Positions 25,248-36,384 of a stretch of 64,000 nt of DNA are shown here, one piece after another. Under the pieces are notes generated by a model. The model did no database searches. It was not told the origin of the DNA and worked only from the letters and a program-made list of their open reading frames with translations. Positions within the stretch are counted from its first letter, which is position 1. Each line of letters opens with the position of its first letter. The position numbers and the translations under genes were made by a program. Where the stretch lies: NCBI GenBank assembly GCA_035934235.1, contig DASYYB010000027.1, positions 53,941 through 117,940 of the forward strand, read 5' to 3'. This DNA comes from REEB95 sp035934235. GTDB taxonomy: Bacteria; Pseudomonadota; Alphaproteobacteria; ATCC43930; CGMCC-115725.

Positions 25248-28205
25248 ATGGGCGCGGTGTTCTCGATCGACGTCGGCGTGCCGTTCCTGGATGCGCTGGC
25301 GGCGGGACTGCTGGCGCGCACTGGCGGCGAACCGTTGGCGCTCGCCCGCATGACCGTGCTGCTGCCGACGCGCCGCGCCGCGCGGTCACTGGCCGAGGCC
25401 TTCCTGCGCCAGGGTAACGGCCGGCCGCTGCTGTTGCCGCGTCTCGTGCCGGTCGGCGACGTCGACGCCGACGAGCTCGCGATTCTGGCCGACGAAAGCG
25501 CCGGCGGCGAGGCGATCGACCTGCCGCCGGCAGTGCCCGATCTCACCCGCCGGCTGATGCTGACACAGCTCGTCCTCGGTTGGGGGCAAACGCCGGCCGG
25601 TGCTGGTCCGGCCAGCGCCGCGCAAGCGGCGCCGCTGGCGGCCGAGCTGGCCCGCTTTGTCGACGAAGTCGCGGCCGAAGGCTGCACGCTCGCCAATCTC
25701 GACCGTCTGGTGCCGGCGCAGCACGCCGCGCACTGGCAGCAAGTCGTCACGTTCCTGCAAATCGTCTCCGACCATTGGCCGAAGGCGCTGGCGGAGATCG
25801 GCTGTCTCGATGCCGCCGACCGGCGCAATCGCGTGCTCGAGCGCCAAACCGAAGCTTGGCGCCGGCAACCGCCCGCCGATCCGGTGATCGCCGCCGGCAT
25901 CACCGGCGGCGTGCCGGCGGTCGCGGCGCTCGTCGCCGCGGTCGCGCGCCTGCCGACCGGCATCGTCGTGCTGCCGGGCCTCGACCGCACTGCCGAAACC
26001 GCGGAATGGGAGGCGATCGCCGCCGATCCGGCGCATCCGCAATATTTGCTGGCGCGGCTGCTGGCGCGTCTCGAAATGCTGCCGGCGCAAGTCGCCGCCT
26101 GGCCGTCGCCGGCGGTTGCCGGCGCGAATGCGGCGCGCGCCGCATTGGTGCGTGCCGCGCTGGCGCCGGCGTCGCGCAGCCATCGTTGGGCGACCATCGG
26201 CAGTCTGCCGTCGGCGGCGGTCGCGGGCATGACGCGCGTTGATTGTCCCGGACCGCAGGAAGAAGCGACGACGGTCGCATTGCTGATGCGACGTCAGCTC
26301 GATGAGCCGGGCGCGACCGCGGCGCTGGTGACGCCGGACCGCGATCTCGCGCGCCGCGTCGCCGCTGAATTGCGGCGTTGGGACATCGCAGTCGACGATT
26401 CCGCCGGCGCGCCGCTGGCGAAGACGCCGCCTGGCGTGTTCCTGCGCCTGTTGCTGACCTGCATCGCCGAAGAATTCGCGCCGCTGCCGCTTTTGGCACT
26501 GCTCAAGCATCCGTTGGCGGCGTGCGGGATGACACCGGCTGCGTTCCGCGACCTGGCGCGTCGGCTCGAAGTCGCGGCCCTGCGTGGGCCGCGTCCCGGT
26601 CCGGGCATCGACGGGCTATGCGCGGCGATCGGCGAGTGCGCGCTGGCCGATCCGGTGCGCCGCATCGGCCGCGCGTTGGCGCCGCTGGTCGAGGCGCTGG
26701 CCGCCGACGAAATCGACTTGGCAACATTGGTGCAGGCGCATATCCGCGCGGCCGAGGCGCTCGCCGCGAGCGACGCGGAAAGCGGCGACCGTCGCCTGTG
26801 GCGCGAGGAGGCCGGCGAAGCGGCGGCAGTCTGGCTCAGCGAATTGCTCGGCGCCACGCGCGGCTTTCCCAAGCTCGCTGGTGCCGATTATCCGGCGCTG
26901 TTCGAAGCGCTGATCGCCGCGCCGGTGGTGCGGCCCGCCTATGGCCGGCATCCGCGGCTGTTTATCTGGGGTCTGCTCGAAGCGCGGTTGCAGCAGGCCG
27001 ATTTGGTGATCCTGGGCGGCCTCAACGAAGGCGTCTGGCCGGCGCGGGCCGACAGCGATCCTTGGCTGTCACGGCCGATGCGGCGCGATTTCGGCCTGCC
27101 CCCGCCGGAGTTGCGCGTCGGGCGCGCGGCGCACGATTTCGTCCAATGTCTCGGCGCGCGCACCGTCGTGCTGACGCGCGCCGCGCGCGTCGAAGGCAAT
27201 CCGACGGTGCCGTCGCGCTGGTTGCTGCGGCTCGAAACCGCGCTGCGCGCCGCCGGTCTCGAGGCGAAACTCTATGACAACGCGCCGCTTGCATGGCAGG
27301 CCCGGCTCGACGATCCGGGCCTCGCGCGGCGCATCGATCCGCCGGAGCCGCGCCCGCCGGTCGAAGCCCGGCCGCGCCATCTTTGGGTGACCGAAATCGA
27401 GACCTGGCTGCGCGATCCCTATGCGATCTATGCCAAGCACGTTCTGCGCCTGCGGGCGCTCGACCCGATCGACGCCGATCCCGGCGCGGCCGAACGCGGC
27501 ATTTTCATCCATGCGGCGCTGCATCGGTTCCTGCAAACCTTCCCCAATGAATTGCCCGACGATGCCGAGGGTAAGCTGCTGGCGATCGGCCGCGACTGTT
27601 TCGGCGAGGCGTTGCAACATCCCAACGTGCGCGCCTTCTGGTGGCCGCGCTTCGAGCGCGTCGCCGGCTGGGTGGTCGAGGCCGAACGCGAACGCCGTAC
27701 GCTGATTACGCAAAGCTTCGGCGAGGTCAGCGGCACGCTCGCGCTGCCGGCGACGCACGGCCCGTTCACGTTGTCGGGCAAGGCCGACCGCGTCGATCGC
27801 TTGGCGGCGGGTGGTCTGGCGATTCTGGATTACAAGACCGGCGGCTTGCCGCAAGTCGGCGAGGTCAAGACTGGCTATGCGCCGCAGCTCGCGCTCGAAG
27901 CGATGATCGCCGCCGCCGGCGGCTTTCGCGGCGTGCCGGCGGCCGCGGTCGCGGCGTTGATCCATTGGCAATTGACTGGCGGCGACCCGCCGGGCCGGGC
28001 GCGCACCGATGCCGACGGCGTCGACGCCGTCTGTGCACTGGTTGATGCCGCCCGTCAGGGCCTCGAACGGCTGATCGCTCGCTTCGACGATCCGGCGACG
28101 CCCTATCGCGCCTGGCCGCAGCCGGACAAGAGGCCGCGTTATTCCGACTACACGCATCTCGCCCGGGTGCAGGAATGGCTGCCCGGCGGCGGCGCCGACG
28201 AATGA
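25248..28205 (+). CDS. addB: Double-strand break repair protein AddB
   Basis: 985 residues of the alphaproteobacterial AddB type. The N terminus reads MTVLLPTRRAARSLAEAFL and lacks the Walker A motif seen in Bacillus AddB. A central helicase-like stretch contains VILGGLNEGVWPAR. The C-terminal RecB-family nuclease has ILDYKTGGLPQ, the metal and catalytic residues. I see none of the Cys residues that hold an iron-sulfur cluster in Bacillus AddB, also normal for this class. With AddA it resects DNA ends and loads RecA. Starts 4 bases after murU and ends overlapping addA (ATGA). Confidence 0.95.
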   Translation: MGAVFSIDVGVPFLDALAAGLLARTGGEPLALARMTVLLPTRRAARSLAEAFLRQGNGRPLLLPRLVPVGDVDADELAILADESAGGEAIDLPPAVPDLTRRLMLTQLVLGWGQTPAGAGPASAAQAAPLAAELARFVDEVAAEGCTLANLDRLVPAQHAAHWQQVVTFLQIVSDHWPKALAEIGCLDAADRRNRVLERQTEAWRRQPPADPVIAAGITGGVPAVAALVAAVARLPTGIVVLPGLDRTAETAEWEAIAADPAHPQYLLARLLARLEMLPAQVAAWPSPAVAGANAARAALVRAALAPASRSHRWATIGSLPSAAVAGMTRVDCPGPQEEATTVALLMRRQLDEPGATAALVTPDRDLARRVAAELRRWDIAVDDSAGAPLAKTPPGVFLRLLLTCIAEEFAPLPLLALLKHPLAACGMTPAAFRDLARRLEVAALRGPRPGPGIDGLCAAIGECALADPVRRIGRALAPLVEALAADEIDLATLVQAHIRAAEALAASDAESGDRRLWREEAGEAAAVWLSELLGATRGFPKLAGADYPALFEALIAAPVVRPAYGRHPRLFIWGLLEARLQQADLVILGGLNEGVWPARADSDPWLSRPMRRDFGLPPPELRVGRAAHDFVQCLGARTVVLTRAARVEGNPTVPSRWLLRLETALRAAGLEAKLYDNAPLAWQARLDDPGLARRIDPPEPRPPVEARPRHLWVTEIETWLRDPYAIYAKHVLRLRALDPIDADPGAAERGIFIHAALHRFLQTFPNELPDDAEGKLLAIGRDCFGEALQHPNVRAFWWPRFERVAGWVVEAERERRTLITQSFGEVSGTLALPATHGPFTLSGKADRVDRLAAGGLAILDYKTGGLPQVGEVKTGYAPQLALEAMIAAAGGFRGVPAAAVAALIHWQLTGGDPPGRARTDADGVDAVCALVDAARQGLERLIARFDDPATPYRAWPQPDKRPRYSDYTHLARVQEWLPGGGADE

Positions 28206-31200
28206 GCGCGCGGCCGAAAACCGATCCGGCCGTCCTGCAACGGCGCGCCGCCGATCCCGCCGCCTCGATCTGGGTCGCGGCTTCGGCCGGCACCGGCAAG
28301 ACCAAGGTACTGACCGACCGCGTGCTGGCGTTGCTGCTCGCCGGCAACGAGCCGGCCCGCATCCTTTGCCTCACTTTCACCAAGGCGGCGGCGGCCGAAA
28401 TGGCGATCCGCGTCGGGACGCGGCTCAGCGCCTGGGCGACGATGTCCGATGCAGACTTGCGCGACGAACTCAAGGGCCTGGTCGACGGCGATGTCGATGT
28501 GGACCAGCTCGAGCGCGCGCGGCAGCTGTTCGCGCGCGTGCTCGACGCGCCCGGCGGCATGCGGATCGAAACTATCCACGCCTTCTGCCAATCGCTGCTC
28601 CGGCGCTTTCCGCTCGAAGCCGGCATTCCGCCGCATTTCCAGGTGATGGAGGAACGCAGCGCCGCGGAAGCGATGGAACGCGCCGTCGCCCATGTGCTCG
28701 ATCGGGCGCGCGACGGCAAGCCGAAGATCCTCGGCGCCGCGCTCGACACCGTGACGCAGCTTGTCGGCGAAAGCGGTTTCGTCGAGCTCATCGGCATGCT
28801 CGCCGCCGAACGCGAGCGCGTCGCCGCTGCGCGCGCAGCGGGTGATGCGCAATTCGATGCGCGGCTGCGTGCGCGCTTGGGATTACGACCAGGCGAGACA
28901 GCGAACTCGATCGTCCGGCAGGCGTGCAAGGACGACGCGTTCGCCGGCGATGCGCTCAGGCATGCCGCACGCATCTTGGGCCAAAGCGGCTCGTCGACGG
29001 ATACCAAGACGAGCCGTGCCGTGGGCCGCTGGCTCGGCCGCGTGGGCGGTCGGGTTTATGGTTTCGACGCGTATTGCGACGTCTTTTTTACCCAGAAAGG
29101 TGACCGCCGCACGCGTCTCGCGACCAAGGCGGCGCACGCCCTCGATCCGTCCATCGCCGCAGCGCTCGAGGCCGAGGCTGAACGCCTCGAAACGGTCCGG
29201 ACGAGGCGCGATGCGGCGCGGCTCGTCAGCTCGACCGCCGCATTGCTGCGGCTCGCCGGCACAGTGCTCGACGCCTATGCCGCCGACAAGGCCGCCCGCG
29301 CCCTGCTCGATTTCGACGACCTGGTGCTGAAGGCGAAAGACCTGCTGCGGCGGCCTGGCGTCGCGCCGTGGGTGTTGTTCAAGCTCGACGGCGGCATCGA
29401 CCATATCCTGATCGACGAAGCGCAGGACACCAACCCCGACCAGTGGGAAGTGGTGGCGGCGCTCGCCGAGGAATTCTTCGCCGGCGAAGGCGCGCGCGAT
29501 CGCCTGCGCACGGTGTTCGCGGTCGGCGATCCGAAGCAGTCGATCTTCAGCTTCCAGCGCGCCGATCCCGCCAAGTTCGTCGCGTTGCAGGAACATTTCC
29601 GCATGCGCGTCGAAGCGGCGCGGCAGGATTGGCGGCTGCTGACGCTCGAACTGTCGTTCCGCTCGGTCGCCGCCGTTCTGCGGACGGTCGATGCCGTCTT
29701 CGCCGATCCGCGAGCCGCCGCCGGCGTAGCGATTGCTGGCGACCCCATCCGGCACGAAGCGCATCGCCTCGGCGCCGCCGGCGTGGTCGAGCTCTGGCCG
29801 CCGGTCGGGCCCGAGCCTGGCGAGCCGCCGACGCCGTGGGACGCGCCGTTGAGCCAGGCGCGGCTCAAGCTGCCGCGCGCAAGACTGGCCGAGGCGATCG
29901 CCGCCACGGTCAAGCGCTGGATCGACACCGGCGAGCGCATCGAGTCGAGTGGCCGACCGATTCACGCCGGCGACATTCTGGTGCTAGTACGGCGGCGCAA
30001 TCCATTTGTCGGTGCGCTGGTCCGCGCGCTGAAGGAGCGTGACGTGCCGGTGGCGGGCGTCGATCGCATGGTGCTGGCCGATCAGCTGGCGGTACAGGAT
30101 CTGGTGGCGTTGGCGCAATTCCTGTTGCTGCCGGCGGACGATCTGACGCTTGCGACGGTGCTCAAAAGCCCGCTTTACGGCTTCGATGAACAACAACTGT
30201 TCGACCTCGCCCGGCCACGGTCCGGCAGCCTGTGGGACGAACTGCGGCAGCGCGCCGGCGAGAATCCGACGTTCCGCTTCGCTGCCGATGAGCTGGCGGC
30301 GTTGCTGGCACGCGCCGACTTCATTCCACCGTTCGAATTGTTCGCCGAGGTGCTGGGCGCGCGCGGCGGCCGACGCAAGATTCTGGCGCGGCTCGGCGCG
30401 GAAGCGAACGATCCGCTCGACGAATTGCTTGCGGCGGCGCTTGCCTTCGAGCGCGATCATGGCCCGTCATTGCAAGGCTTCCTGCATTGGCTGGTGCTCG
30501 GCGAACTCGAAATCAAGCGCGACCTCAACAACGAAGCCGGGCGCGACGAGCTGCGCGTCATCACGGTGCACGGCGCCAAGGGCTTGCAAGCGCCGATCGT
30601 TTTCCTGCCCGACACGTTGGCGGTGCCAAACCGGTCGCCCGGCATCGTCTGGACCGACGAAGGTTTGCCGCTGTGGCTTGCCGAAGGCGATGCGCCGGCG
30701 GCGCGCGAGGCCGTCGCGCTGGCCGACCGGCGTCGCGACGAGGAATACCGCCGGCTGCTCTACGTCGCGCTGACGCGGGCGGCGGACCGGCTCTATGTCT
30801 GCGGTTGGATCGGCCAGCGCCAACCGCCCGACGATGCGTGGTATCCGTTCGTGAAGGCTGGCCTCAAGGCCGCCGGCGGCGAAGCGTTCGACTTCAACGC
30901 GATGGATCTAATCGGTACAGACGGCTGGCGCGGCGAGGGGCTGCGGCTGGTCACGCAGCAGCGCGGCAAGCGCGAATCGCCGGCCGCACGCCGTGCCGCC
31001 GCGCCGGCGGTGAACGCCTTGCCGTCTTGGGCGACGGCGCCGCCGCCGCCCGAGCCGGCGCCGCCTAAGCCGCTGCAACCGTCGCGGCCGTCGCGCGCCG
31101 ATCCGCCGACCCGTTCGCCCTTGGGCGCCGACGACGGCCACGTCTTCCGCAAGGGCCTGGTCGTTCATCGCCTGCTGCAAAGCCTGCCGCGCGTCGCGGT

Positions 31201-31633
31201 GGACCAGCGCGCCGCGGCGGCCAAGCGGTTCTTGGCGCGGCCGGTTCTCGACCTTGCGCCGGCCGAGCAGGCAAGCATCGCCGCCGAAACGCTGGCCGTT
31301 CTGGCCGCGCCCGAATGGGCCAACCTGTTCGGACCCGGCTCCGAAGCCGAAGTGCCGGTTGTCGGACTGGTCGGCGACCGTGCGGTGTCGGGTCGCATCG
31401 ATCGCCTGCTGGTGACCGATGCCGAAGTCGCCATCGTCGATTACAAGACGATGCGGCCGGTGCCCCCGACCGAGGTCGACGTGCCCGAGTCTTATCTCGA
31501 TCAGCTTGCCGCCTACCGCGCAGCGCTGGCGCGCGTCTATCCCGGCAAGACGGTGCGTTGCGCGCTGCTGTGGACCGAAGGGCCGAAGCTGATGTGGATT
31601 TCGGCCGCTGCGCTGGACGGGCGTGGGGCTTGA
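28202..31633 (+). CDS. addA: Double-strand break repair helicase-nuclease AddA
   Basis: 1143 residues from the ATG at 28202. UvrD-type helicase: ASAGTGKTKVLTDR (motif I), CLTFTKAAAAEMA (Ia), IDEAQDTNPDQW (II), VGDPKQSIFSFQ (III), LELSFRS (IV), TVHGAKGLQAPIV (V) and LLYVALTRAADRLYV (VI). The C-terminal nuclease has AIVDYKTMR. Between them lies a Pro-rich linker (PPPPEPAPPKPLQPSRPS). It forms the AddAB complex with the overlapping upstream gene. Confidence 0.96.
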   Translation: MSARPKTDPAVLQRRAADPAASIWVAASAGTGKTKVLTDRVLALLLAGNEPARILCLTFTKAAAAEMAIRVGTRLSAWATMSDADLRDELKGLVDGDVDVDQLERARQLFARVLDAPGGMRIETIHAFCQSLLRRFPLEAGIPPHFQVMEERSAAEAMERAVAHVLDRARDGKPKILGAALDTVTQLVGESGFVELIGMLAAERERVAAARAAGDAQFDARLRARLGLRPGETANSIVRQACKDDAFAGDALRHAARILGQSGSSTDTKTSRAVGRWLGRVGGRVYGFDAYCDVFFTQKGDRRTRLATKAAHALDPSIAAALEAEAERLETVRTRRDAARLVSSTAALLRLAGTVLDAYAADKAARALLDFDDLVLKAKDLLRRPGVAPWVLFKLDGGIDHILIDEAQDTNPDQWEVVAALAEEFFAGEGARDRLRTVFAVGDPKQSIFSFQRADPAKFVALQEHFRMRVEAARQDWRLLTLELSFRSVAAVLRTVDAVFADPRAAAGVAIAGDPIRHEAHRLGAAGVVELWPPVGPEPGEPPTPWDAPLSQARLKLPRARLAEAIAATVKRWIDTGERIESSGRPIHAGDILVLVRRRNPFVGALVRALKERDVPVAGVDRMVLADQLAVQDLVALAQFLLLPADDLTLATVLKSPLYGFDEQQLFDLARPRSGSLWDELRQRAGENPTFRFAADELAALLARADFIPPFELFAEVLGARGGRRKILARLGAEANDPLDELLAAALAFERDHGPSLQGFLHWLVLGELEIKRDLNNEAGRDELRVITVHGAKGLQAPIVFLPDTLAVPNRSPGIVWTDEGLPLWLAEGDAPAAREAVALADRRRDEEYRRLLYVALTRAADRLYVCGWIGQRQPPDDAWYPFVKAGLKAAGGEAFDFNAMDLIGTDGWRGEGLRLVTQQRGKRESPAARRAAAPAVNALPSWATAPPPPEPAPPKPLQPSRPSRADPPTRSPLGADDGHVFRKGLVVHRLLQSLPRVAVDQRAAAAKRFLARPVLDLAPAEQASIAAETLAVLAAPEWANLFGPGSEAEVPVVGLVGDRAVSGRIDRLLVTDAEVAIVDYKTMRPVPPTEVDVPESYLDQLAAYRAALARVYPGKTVRCALLWTEGPKLMWISAAALDGRGA

Positions 31634-31682
31634 GCCCGGATTTCAAGGGCCGAGCCATGCGGCCATTGCGCGGGAGCCTCGC

Positions 31683-31712
31683 TTGACCCTGTTTCCGGCG
31701 CTCGCCTAAGCT
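31683..31712 (+). promoter_or_regulatory. Putative promoter of trxA
   Basis: TTGACC (31683-31688) and TAAGCT (31707-31712) are separated by 18 bases in the 112-base gap between addA and trxA, about 35 bases before the ATG. It would allow thioredoxin expression independent of addBA. Confidence 0.4.
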
Positions 31713-31745
31713 GCGCCCTCCGATGGATCGTGGAGCAACCGAAGC

Positions 31746-32066
31746 ATGAAACCGAACAAGGTGACCGACTCGTCGTTCGACGCCGATGTGCTCAAGGCGC
31801 CGGGCCCAGTGCTGGTCGATTTCTGGGCCGAATGGTGCGGTCCGTGCAAGATGATCGCGCCGTTTCTCGACGACATCGCCGCCGAGATGGGCGGCAAGGT
31901 GACGGTCGCCAAGCTCAACATCGACGAGAATCCGCAAACGCCGAGCAAATACGGCGTGCACGGCATTCCGACGCTGATGCTGTTCAAGAACGGCCAAGTG
32001 GCGGCGACCAAGATCGGCGCGCTGCCCAAGTCCAAGCTGGTCGAGTGGGTGCAGTCGGTCCTCTAG
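31746..32066 (+). CDS. trxA: Thioredoxin
   Basis: 106 residues, the usual size of thioredoxin 1. The redox centre is AEWCGPCKM with Cys31 and Cys34, the cis-Pro is in GIPTLML, and there is no signal peptide, so it acts in the cytoplasm. It reduces ribonucleotide reductase and other disulfide enzymes. It is placed after addBA, as in many alphaproteobacteria, and converges on folC with only four bases between the stop codons. Confidence 0.96.
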   Translation: MKPNKVTDSSFDADVLKAPGPVLVDFWAEWCGPCKMIAPFLDDIAAEMGGKVTVAKLNIDENPQTPSKYGVHGIPTLMLFKNGQVAATKIGALPKSKLVEWVQSVL

Positions 32067-32070
32067 GCCA

Positions 32071-33366
32071 CTAGCCGTTGGCGGCCAAGATCTTTCCCGC
32101 CAGATAAAGCGAACCGCAAATCAGGGTGCGAGCGCCCGGCGCGCTGGCCGTGGCGACCGCCTCGCGCAGCGTTTTCGCGGGCTTGGCGTCGATGCCGACC
32201 TGCCGCGCCGCCGCTGCGCTCTCCTCGGCGCTCAGTGTGTTGGCTTCAGCCGGAATCGCCACGGCACTCAATCGCTTCACATACGGTGCCAGCGGCTTGA
32301 GGAAGGCCGTGGCATCGTGCGTCTTCAACATGCCGAAGACCAGGCCTGTCGGCCGGCGCCAGCCGGCGACGAACCGCGCCAAGGCCTCGCCGCCGGCGGC
32401 GTTGTGCGCGCCGTCGAGCCAGAGCTCGGCATCCTTCGGCAACGCCTTGACCAACGGGCCGCGCCGCAGCTTTTGCAGCCGCGCCGGCCATTCCACCTTG
32501 GCCATGCCACGTCCCAATGCTGCCGCGTCGAGTGTAAACCCCGGCAAACATTCGAGCGCGGCTAGCGCGGCGCCGGCATTGTCGTATTGATGTGCGCCGG
32601 CGAGTCCCGGCGGTGGCAGGTTGAGCGTCGTGCGGCCACGATAGATCAGGCCGCCGCCTTCCGCCTGGCCGACCGACCATTCGCGCCCATGACGAAAGAG
32701 CGGCGCACGCAGATCGGCCGCGCGGCCGGCGATCACCGCGGCCGCCGCGGGCGTTTGCGGTCCAACGGCAACAGGCACGCCCGGCTTGAGGATGCCGGCC
32801 TTCTCGAAGGCAATGGCGGCGATGGTCTCGCCGAGAAAATGCTGGTGATCGAGCGATACGGGCGTCAGCACCGCCACGGCCGGCTTGACCATGACGTTGG
32901 TGGCGTCGAAGCGGCCGCCGAGGCCGACCTCGATCAGCGCGATGTCGGCGTTCTCGCGGGCGAACGCCAGGAAGGCCGCGGCGGTGGTGATCTCGAAGAA
33001 GGTGATCGGTTGACCGGCGTTGGCGCGTTCGCATTCCGCCAGCAACGCGCCCAGCATCTTTTCTGGAATAAGCTTGCCGGCGAGCCGAATACGCTCGTGA
33101 AAGCGGACCAGATGTGGCGACGTGTAGACGTGGACGCGCTTGCCAGCTGCTTCAAGAAAGGCACGCAGGAAGGCGATGGTCGAACCCTTGCCGTTGGTGC
33201 CGGCGACGTGGATCACCGGCGGCAGCTCGTCCTGCGGATCGCCCAGAGTCTTCAGCAGCCGCAGGACGCGGTCGAGCGACAGATCGATCAGCTTGGGGTG
33301 GAGCGTCAGCAGACGCTCGAGAATACGGTCGCTTGGCGCCCGGCGCCTGGTCAGGCGCGATCCCAT
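32071..33366 (-). CDS. folC: Bifunctional folylpolyglutamate / dihydrofolate synthase
   Basis: 431 residues from the ATG at 33366; the same frame stays open to 34590 but only as a shadow of accD. Mur-ligase fold: P-loop HVAGTNGKGST, the TSPHLVRFHERI loop, VGLGGRFDATN and the C-terminal WLDGAHNAAGG. It adds glutamate to dihydropteroate and to reduced folates. It overlaps the accD end by 16 bases, and the accD-folC pairing downstream of trpA is typical of proteobacteria. Confidence 0.95.
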   Translation of the reverse strand: MGSRLTRRRAPSDRILERLLTLHPKLIDLSLDRVLRLLKTLGDPQDELPPVIHVAGTNGKGSTIAFLRAFLEAAGKRVHVYTSPHLVRFHERIRLAGKLIPEKMLGALLAECERANAGQPITFFEITTAAAFLAFARENADIALIEVGLGGRFDATNVMVKPAVAVLTPVSLDHQHFLGETIAAIAFEKAGILKPGVPVAVGPQTPAAAAVIAGRAADLRAPLFRHGREWSVGQAEGGGLIYRGRTTLNLPPPGLAGAHQYDNAGAALAALECLPGFTLDAAALGRGMAKVEWPARLQKLRRGPLVKALPKDAELWLDGAHNAAGGEALARFVAGWRRPTGLVFGMLKTHDATAFLKPLAPYVKRLSAVAIPAEANTLSAEESAAAARQVGIDAKPAKTLREAVATASAPGARTLICGSLYLAGKILAANG

Positions 33367-34250
33367 CCGCGCTCCGGTGGCGCCGCGATCGCCGGCGGCC
33401 CCTTGCGGAAAAGCAGGCCGAGCAGGCGGTCGAGCGTCGCCTTGAGGTTGCGGCGGTGGACGACGATGTCGACCATGCCGTGCTCGAGCAGATATTCCGA
33501 GCGCTGGAAACCATCCGGCAGCTTTTCGCGAATCGTTTCCTCGATCACCCGCGCGCCGGCAAAGCCGATCACCGCGCCCGGCTCGGCCAAGGTGACGTCG
33601 CCAAGCATGGCGAACGACGCCGAAACGCCGCCGGTGGTCGGATCGGCCAGCAGGACGATGTAAGGCCGGCCGCTTTCCTTGACCATCTCGACCGCGAGTG
33701 TCGTGCGCGGCATCTGCATCAGCGACAGGATGCCTTCCTGCATGCGCGCGCCACCGGACGACGGAATGACGATCAACGCCGCCTCCTGCAACACCGCAAG
33801 GCGCGCCGCCGACAGCAACGCTTCGCCGACGGCAATGCCCATCGAGCCGCCCATGAAGCCGAAATCGAAGACGCAGATCACCGAAGCGGCGCCGCCGATC
33901 GTGCCGTGCGCGACCAAGGCGGCGTCGCGGGTCGCGCCCTTGGTGCCTTGCGCCTCCTTGAGCCGGTCGGAATAACGCTTGCGGTCGCGGAACTTGAGCG
34001 GGTCGGCGAGCGTCTTGGGCAGCTCGATGAGCGTGTATTTGCCGTCGTCGAACAGCATCGCCAGCCGCTTGTCCGGCGTCAGGCGCAGATGATGGCCGCA
34101 AGCGGCGCAGACGTGGAGATTGGCCTCGAGCTCGCGGTGGAACAGCATCTGTCCGCAGCCCGGGCATTTGTGCCAGAGATTGTCCGGCACCTCCTTCTTG
34201 GCGACGACGGCCCGGATCTTGGGGAGGACGAAATTGGTGAGCCAGTTCAT
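33351..34250 (-). CDS. accD: Acetyl-CoA carboxylase carboxyltransferase subunit beta
   Basis: 299 residues from the ATG at 34250. The N-terminal zinc ribbon has CPGC (29, 32) and CAAC (48, 51); the crotonase-like body has SSGGARMQEG and the oxyanion region DPTTGGVSASFAMLGD. With AccA it transfers the carboxyl group from biotin to acetyl-CoA, the first step of fatty acid synthesis. Its ATG overlaps the trpA stop (ATGA), and its end overlaps folC. Confidence 0.96.
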   Translation of the reverse strand: MNWLTNFVLPKIRAVVAKKEVPDNLWHKCPGCGQMLFHRELEANLHVCAACGHHLRLTPDKRLAMLFDDGKYTLIELPKTLADPLKFRDRKRYSDRLKEAQGTKGATRDAALVAHGTIGGAASVICVFDFGFMGGSMGIAVGEALLSAARLAVLQEAALIVIPSSGGARMQEGILSLMQMPRTTLAVEMVKESGRPYIVLLADPTTGGVSASFAMLGDVTLAEPGAVIGFAGARVIEETIREKLPDGFQRSEYLLEHGMVDIVVHRRNLKATLDRLLGLLFRKGPPAIAAPPERGWDRA

Positions 34251-35091
34251 TGTGCCGCCCGGGCCGGATGACGCGGCCGCGCCTTGCGCACGCCCGCCGC
34301 GAGCGCGCTGACATCCTTGAGCACGGCCGGAACCAGGCTCGTCTTGGCCTTGCCGCGCTTGTCGAGATTCTTCGCCAGCCGGTCGACCAGTGCCGAGCCG
34401 ACGACCGTCGCATCGGCGACGCGCGCAACCTCGGCCGCCTGGGACGGTGTGCGAATGCCGAAGCCGACGGCGATCGGCAAGCCGGTGTGGCGCCGCAGCC
34501 GCGCCACCGCGGCGGCAACGATATCGGCGCGTGCCGACTTGGTGCCGGTGATGCCGGCAATCGCGACGTAATAGAGGAAGCCGCCGGCATTGTTGAGGAT
34601 CGCCGGCAGGCGCCTGTCGTCGCTGGTCGGCGTCGCCAAGCGGATGAAATCGATGCCGGCGGCGCGTGCCCCGAGACACAGTTCGTCGTCGTGCTCGGGC
34701 GGCAGATCGACGACGATCAAGCCATCGCAGCCCGCCGCCTTGGCGTCCTTGAGGAACCGCGGCACGCCGTAGTGATAGATCGGGTTGTAATAGCCCATCA
34801 GGATCGCCGGCGTTTCGCCGTCGGTCTTGCGGAAGCGGCGCAGCACGTCGAGCGTCTTGGCGAGGCTCATGCCGGCCGCGAGCGCGCGTAGGCTTGCCGC
34901 CTGGATCGACGGCCCGTCGGCCATCGGATCGGAAAACGGCATGCCGATCTCGATCAGGTCGGCGCCGGCCTTGGGGAGCTTCGCCAAAAGCTTCTCGAAG
35001 GTGGCGCGGTCGGGGTCGCCGCAGGTGAGATAAGTGACGAGGCCGGCTCGGCCTTCCGCGTGCAGCCGTGCAAAGCGTGCGGCGATGCGGC

Positions 35092-35095
<4 letters not shown>
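34247..35095 (-). CDS. trpA: Tryptophan synthase alpha chain
   Basis: 282 residues. TIM barrel with catalytic Glu in ADLIEIGMPFSDPMADG, the Asp of the same motif, and the phosphate-binding PIAVGFGIRTPSQAAEV. It cleaves indole-3-glycerol phosphate and channels indole to TrpB. The ATG overlaps the trpB stop by 4 bases, which fits the stoichiometric complex. Confidence 0.97.
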
Positions 35096-36303
<1,208 letters not shown>

Positions 36304-36384
36304 CTCGAAAAAGTCGCCTGGGGTCGCCTGGAGAGCCCGAGTTTTACCCTTAAACCCTTGAGTCTCAAAGGCTCATTTCGCGCT

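Noticed and set aside
32071..34590. An 839-residue FolC fusion
   Set aside because: Only the part from 33366 has FolC motifs; the rest is the accD gene read in another frame.
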